Position numbers and translations under genes: made by a program
Assembly (NCBI GenBank): GCA_022573605.1
Contig: JACZTQ010000048.1
Span: 1-14,496 of the forward strand
Reading direction: 5' to 3'
DNA length: 14,496 nt
Origin: Pseudomonadota bacterium
Lineage (GTDB): Bacteria; Pseudomonadota; Alphaproteobacteria; Rhodobacterales; Rhodobacteraceae
Shown here: positions 12,983-14,496 of the stretch, one piece after another
Numbering within the stretch: position 1 is the stretch's first letter
Layout: each line of letters opens with the position of its first letter
The notes under the pieces: model-generated
The model's database searches: none
What the model saw: only the letters and a program-made list of their open reading frames with translations
What the model was told of the DNA's origin: nothing

Positions 12983-13201
12983 AGCAAGCGCCGTGGTCCC
13001 AGCCGCTTTTTCGCGGCCCAACGGCTTCGCGGCCCAACGGCGCGGCTGCGGGCGAAAGCCGTTCGGCGCAACCCCACTTCGTAGCGGCGCTCCAGGCCCA
13101 CTTCGGCTCTGCCGCGCGACAACACGCAACTCCCGATCAACTTCGGTCGGCCCGGCCCCTGCCGGTCGAGTCGCCCCGAGATCGATACCGGGCGTCTTCG
13201 A
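12983..13201. other. gene-free stretch with a 16-base tandem duplication
   Basis: The 219 bases between the small membrane protein and the end of the membrane protein gene contain no credible gene. TTCGCGGCCCAACGGC is present twice head to tail (13010-13025, 13026-13041), followed by related GC-rich words (GCGGCTGCGGGCGAAAGCCG). Minus-strand frames through it read as low-quality Arg/Ala-rich protein. It could be a repeat relic or the untranslated 3' region of the minus-strand gene. Confidence 0.4.
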
Positions 13202-14365
13202 TCAGGCCGGCCGTGGTCCGAAAAGATAGGCTCGCGTTTCCGGATTTTCGCCGCGCCAGATCACGTTGTCGATCACATAGTGATGCACATTGATGAAGAT
13301 CCAGAAGATGAACAGGAAGACGAGCGTTCCGAAGGTTTCCTGGTCGTAGCCGACCTGCCCGTTCAGGAGTCTCGGCACGAGCCAGAATCCCAGATAACCC
13401 AGGGGAATCCCCATGGCGCCGAAACCGGCCAGGCGCCATCTCGCCGACATCGCGGATTTGGTTGCGGATTTGCTCACCGCTGCTGTCCGGTTGATCTCGA
13501 AGCGCCAGACGATCAGGAGATACTGGAGCGAATGGAGTGCGGGGATGAAGATCAGGACAGCAGGATTCAGCCGCCCGAAAAGCCATATATAAAGTGTGAC
13601 CAGATAGGCCATGACACCGGTCAACGGAAGCGACCGGCGGTCGGCCAGATACTTGCGGCCAAACACCAGCAGGGTCGCCAGAGTGGTCGCGGCCGCCACC
13701 ACCATGGCGCCAAAGAGCACGATATCCGGGATATCGAAGCTGTAATACGACAAGCCCCACAGATCCCGCTCGGAGATCTGCGCGTTGGCGAACAGCCAGT
13801 AGAGCCACCAACAGGCATAGGCGTTATAGCGGAACAGTTTTTTCTCCATCTCGCCAAAGAACTTTTTCTTGAAGACGGAATCGACGATAAGCATGCCGAA
13901 GCCCTGCTTGGTATAGTGCCAGCCGACCAGGAAGAGCATCAGGTTCGCACCATAGCCCAGCATCGTGGCGGTAGGCTGCAACAGAGCCACGGTGAAGAAC
14001 ACAATCATTGCGACGGGCACGACGATTCCCGCAAACAGATAACGTATCCGCATGCTCTGGTTCAGATTGACGCCGGCGATCTTGTCTCCGTAGCCACGAT
14101 AGAAGATCTGGTAGGAATGCGCGAAATGGGGGTGATTCACGAAATCCGCCACGATGAACGCCAATCCCAGCAATGCCGGATGCGCCGTCGCGGGCGAAAG
14201 ATACATCAAGGGAAGGATGACGATCGATGCCCCGCCCAGGCACAGAAAATCGACCACCGGGTTGAAGATGTGGCGGCTCGACCGAGTTTCCCCGGCAGGC
14301 CCGGCCGTTGCCGGTGCATGGCCCAAACCTGCCGCTGGCGGAGCTTCAAGATCCTGGCTCGACAT
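13202..14365 (-). CDS. multi-spanning membrane protein with histidine motifs, function unknown
   Basis: A 387-residue protein. The start at 14365 is chosen because AGGAGAG lies just upstream with correct spacing; the frame is open to 14485 (40 more residues), but that part is charged and lacks a ribosome binding site. A hydrophilic N-terminus (1-30) is followed by about 8-10 hydrophobic helices, roughly 38-57, 62-77, 109-129, 140-160, 181-195, 212-235, 250-264, 268-287, 312-332 and 345-360. Histidines cluster at helix ends: H78, H80 and H83 in NHPHFAHSY, H150 in GWHYTKQGFG, H278 in IPALHSLQY, and H361-H362 with D366 and W370 in NVHHYVIDNVIWR. This looks like a metal-binding integral membrane enzyme or carrier, but no named family is recognised. 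AT content is higher than in neighbouring genes. It is probably monocistronic and convergent with the DUF1476 side. Confidence 0.85.
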   Translation of the reverse strand: MSSQDLEAPPAAGLGHAPATAGPAGETRSSRHIFNPVVDFLCLGGASIVILPLMYLSPATAHPALLGLAFIVADFVNHPHFAHSYQIFYRGYGDKIAGVNLNQSMRIRYLFAGIVVPVAMIVFFTVALLQPTATMLGYGANLMLFLVGWHYTKQGFGMLIVDSVFKKKFFGEMEKKLFRYNAYACWWLYWLFANAQISERDLWGLSYYSFDIPDIVLFGAMVVAAATTLATLLVFGRKYLADRRSLPLTGVMAYLVTLYIWLFGRLNPAVLIFIPALHSLQYLLIVWRFEINRTAAVSKSATKSAMSARWRLAGFGAMGIPLGYLGFWLVPRLLNGQVGYDQETFGTLVFLFIFWIFINVHHYVIDNVIWRGENPETRAYLFGPRPA

Positions 14366-14368
14366 TAT

Positions 14369-14375
14369 CTCTCCT
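14369..14375 (-). promoter_or_regulatory. ribosome binding site that decides the start of the membrane protein gene
   Basis: AGGAGAG on the minus strand lies 3 bases before the ATG at 14365-14363, giving normal Shine-Dalgarno spacing from its GGAG core. The two upstream in-frame ATGs (14392 and 14485) lack a comparable site. The interval 14366-14496 also holds ACCCGG-AA-CCGGGT (14402-14415), a short inverted repeat of unknown meaning. Confidence 0.65.
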
Positions 14376-14496
14376 CGCCCGCTGTTTGACATCGATCCGT
14401 CACCCGGAACCGGGTCCGGGTCTGGCAATGCGTACTGAACCGACTTGAAGCGACGCTCACGAACCAGGTCACTTAATACCTCCATACCACTGGAAT

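Noticed and set aside
13280..14389. Plus-strand open frame of 369 residues opposite the membrane protein
   Set aside because: The minus strand gives a coherent set of membrane helices and a strong ribosome binding site, while the plus-strand product is a charged mixture without domains.

Overview
The window looks like chromosomal DNA of a high-GC alphaproteobacterium, most likely Rhodospirillales-like or a neighbouring order. The evidence is a heterotetrameric-type sarcosine oxidase operon, a DUF1476 / F1-ATPase zeta-type inhibitor gene divergent from purC, a purC-purS-purQ-purL cluster, and several intergenic palindromes of the 'GTCATsCCCGG' kind common in that class. No tRNA, rRNA, CRISPR, transposase or phage gene was seen. 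These identifications come from reading motifs; no database search was run.

Layout, left to right. (1) 1-3647, plus strand: end of a sarcosine oxidase operon, with soxA complete, soxG overlapping it by 8 bases, and possibly the last codons of soxD at the left edge. It oxidises sarcosine and passes the one-carbon unit to tetrahydrofolate. (2) 3648-5447: a palindromic repeat, a small basic protein of unknown function, a strong hairpin terminator and an RlmI-like 23S rRNA methyltransferase. (3) 5448-6164: another palindrome directly abutting a solitary PIN-domain ribonuclease-like gene. (4) 6165-12067, minus strand: a purine biosynthesis cluster transcribed purC -> DUF3592 gene -> purS -> purQ -> two related secreted proteins -> purL. 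The core order is conventional, but three non-purine genes are interleaved, PurQ carries an unusual Pro/Gly/Ala-rich tail, and purL is split by a frameshift at a run of five C (five G in the coding strand). (5) 12068-12263: divergent control region with a good purC promoter. (6) 12264-12593, plus: DUF1476 zeta subunit gene. (7) 12594-13201: a second complex inverted repeat, a possible tiny membrane protein and an unexplained stretch with a 16-base tandem duplication. (8) 13202-14365, minus: a multi-spanning membrane protein with several histidine motifs and no recognised function.

The purine genes work together: PurS, PurQ and PurL form FGAM synthetase, and PurC acts later in the same pathway. 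PurL is a single polypeptide only if the frameshift is a sequence error or is corrected. The most notable non-standard signals are the purL frameshift, the two tandem secreted paralogues inside the purine cluster, two inverted repeats sharing one architecture but different cores (one holding the stop codons of both convergent genes), and the histidine-rich membrane protein.
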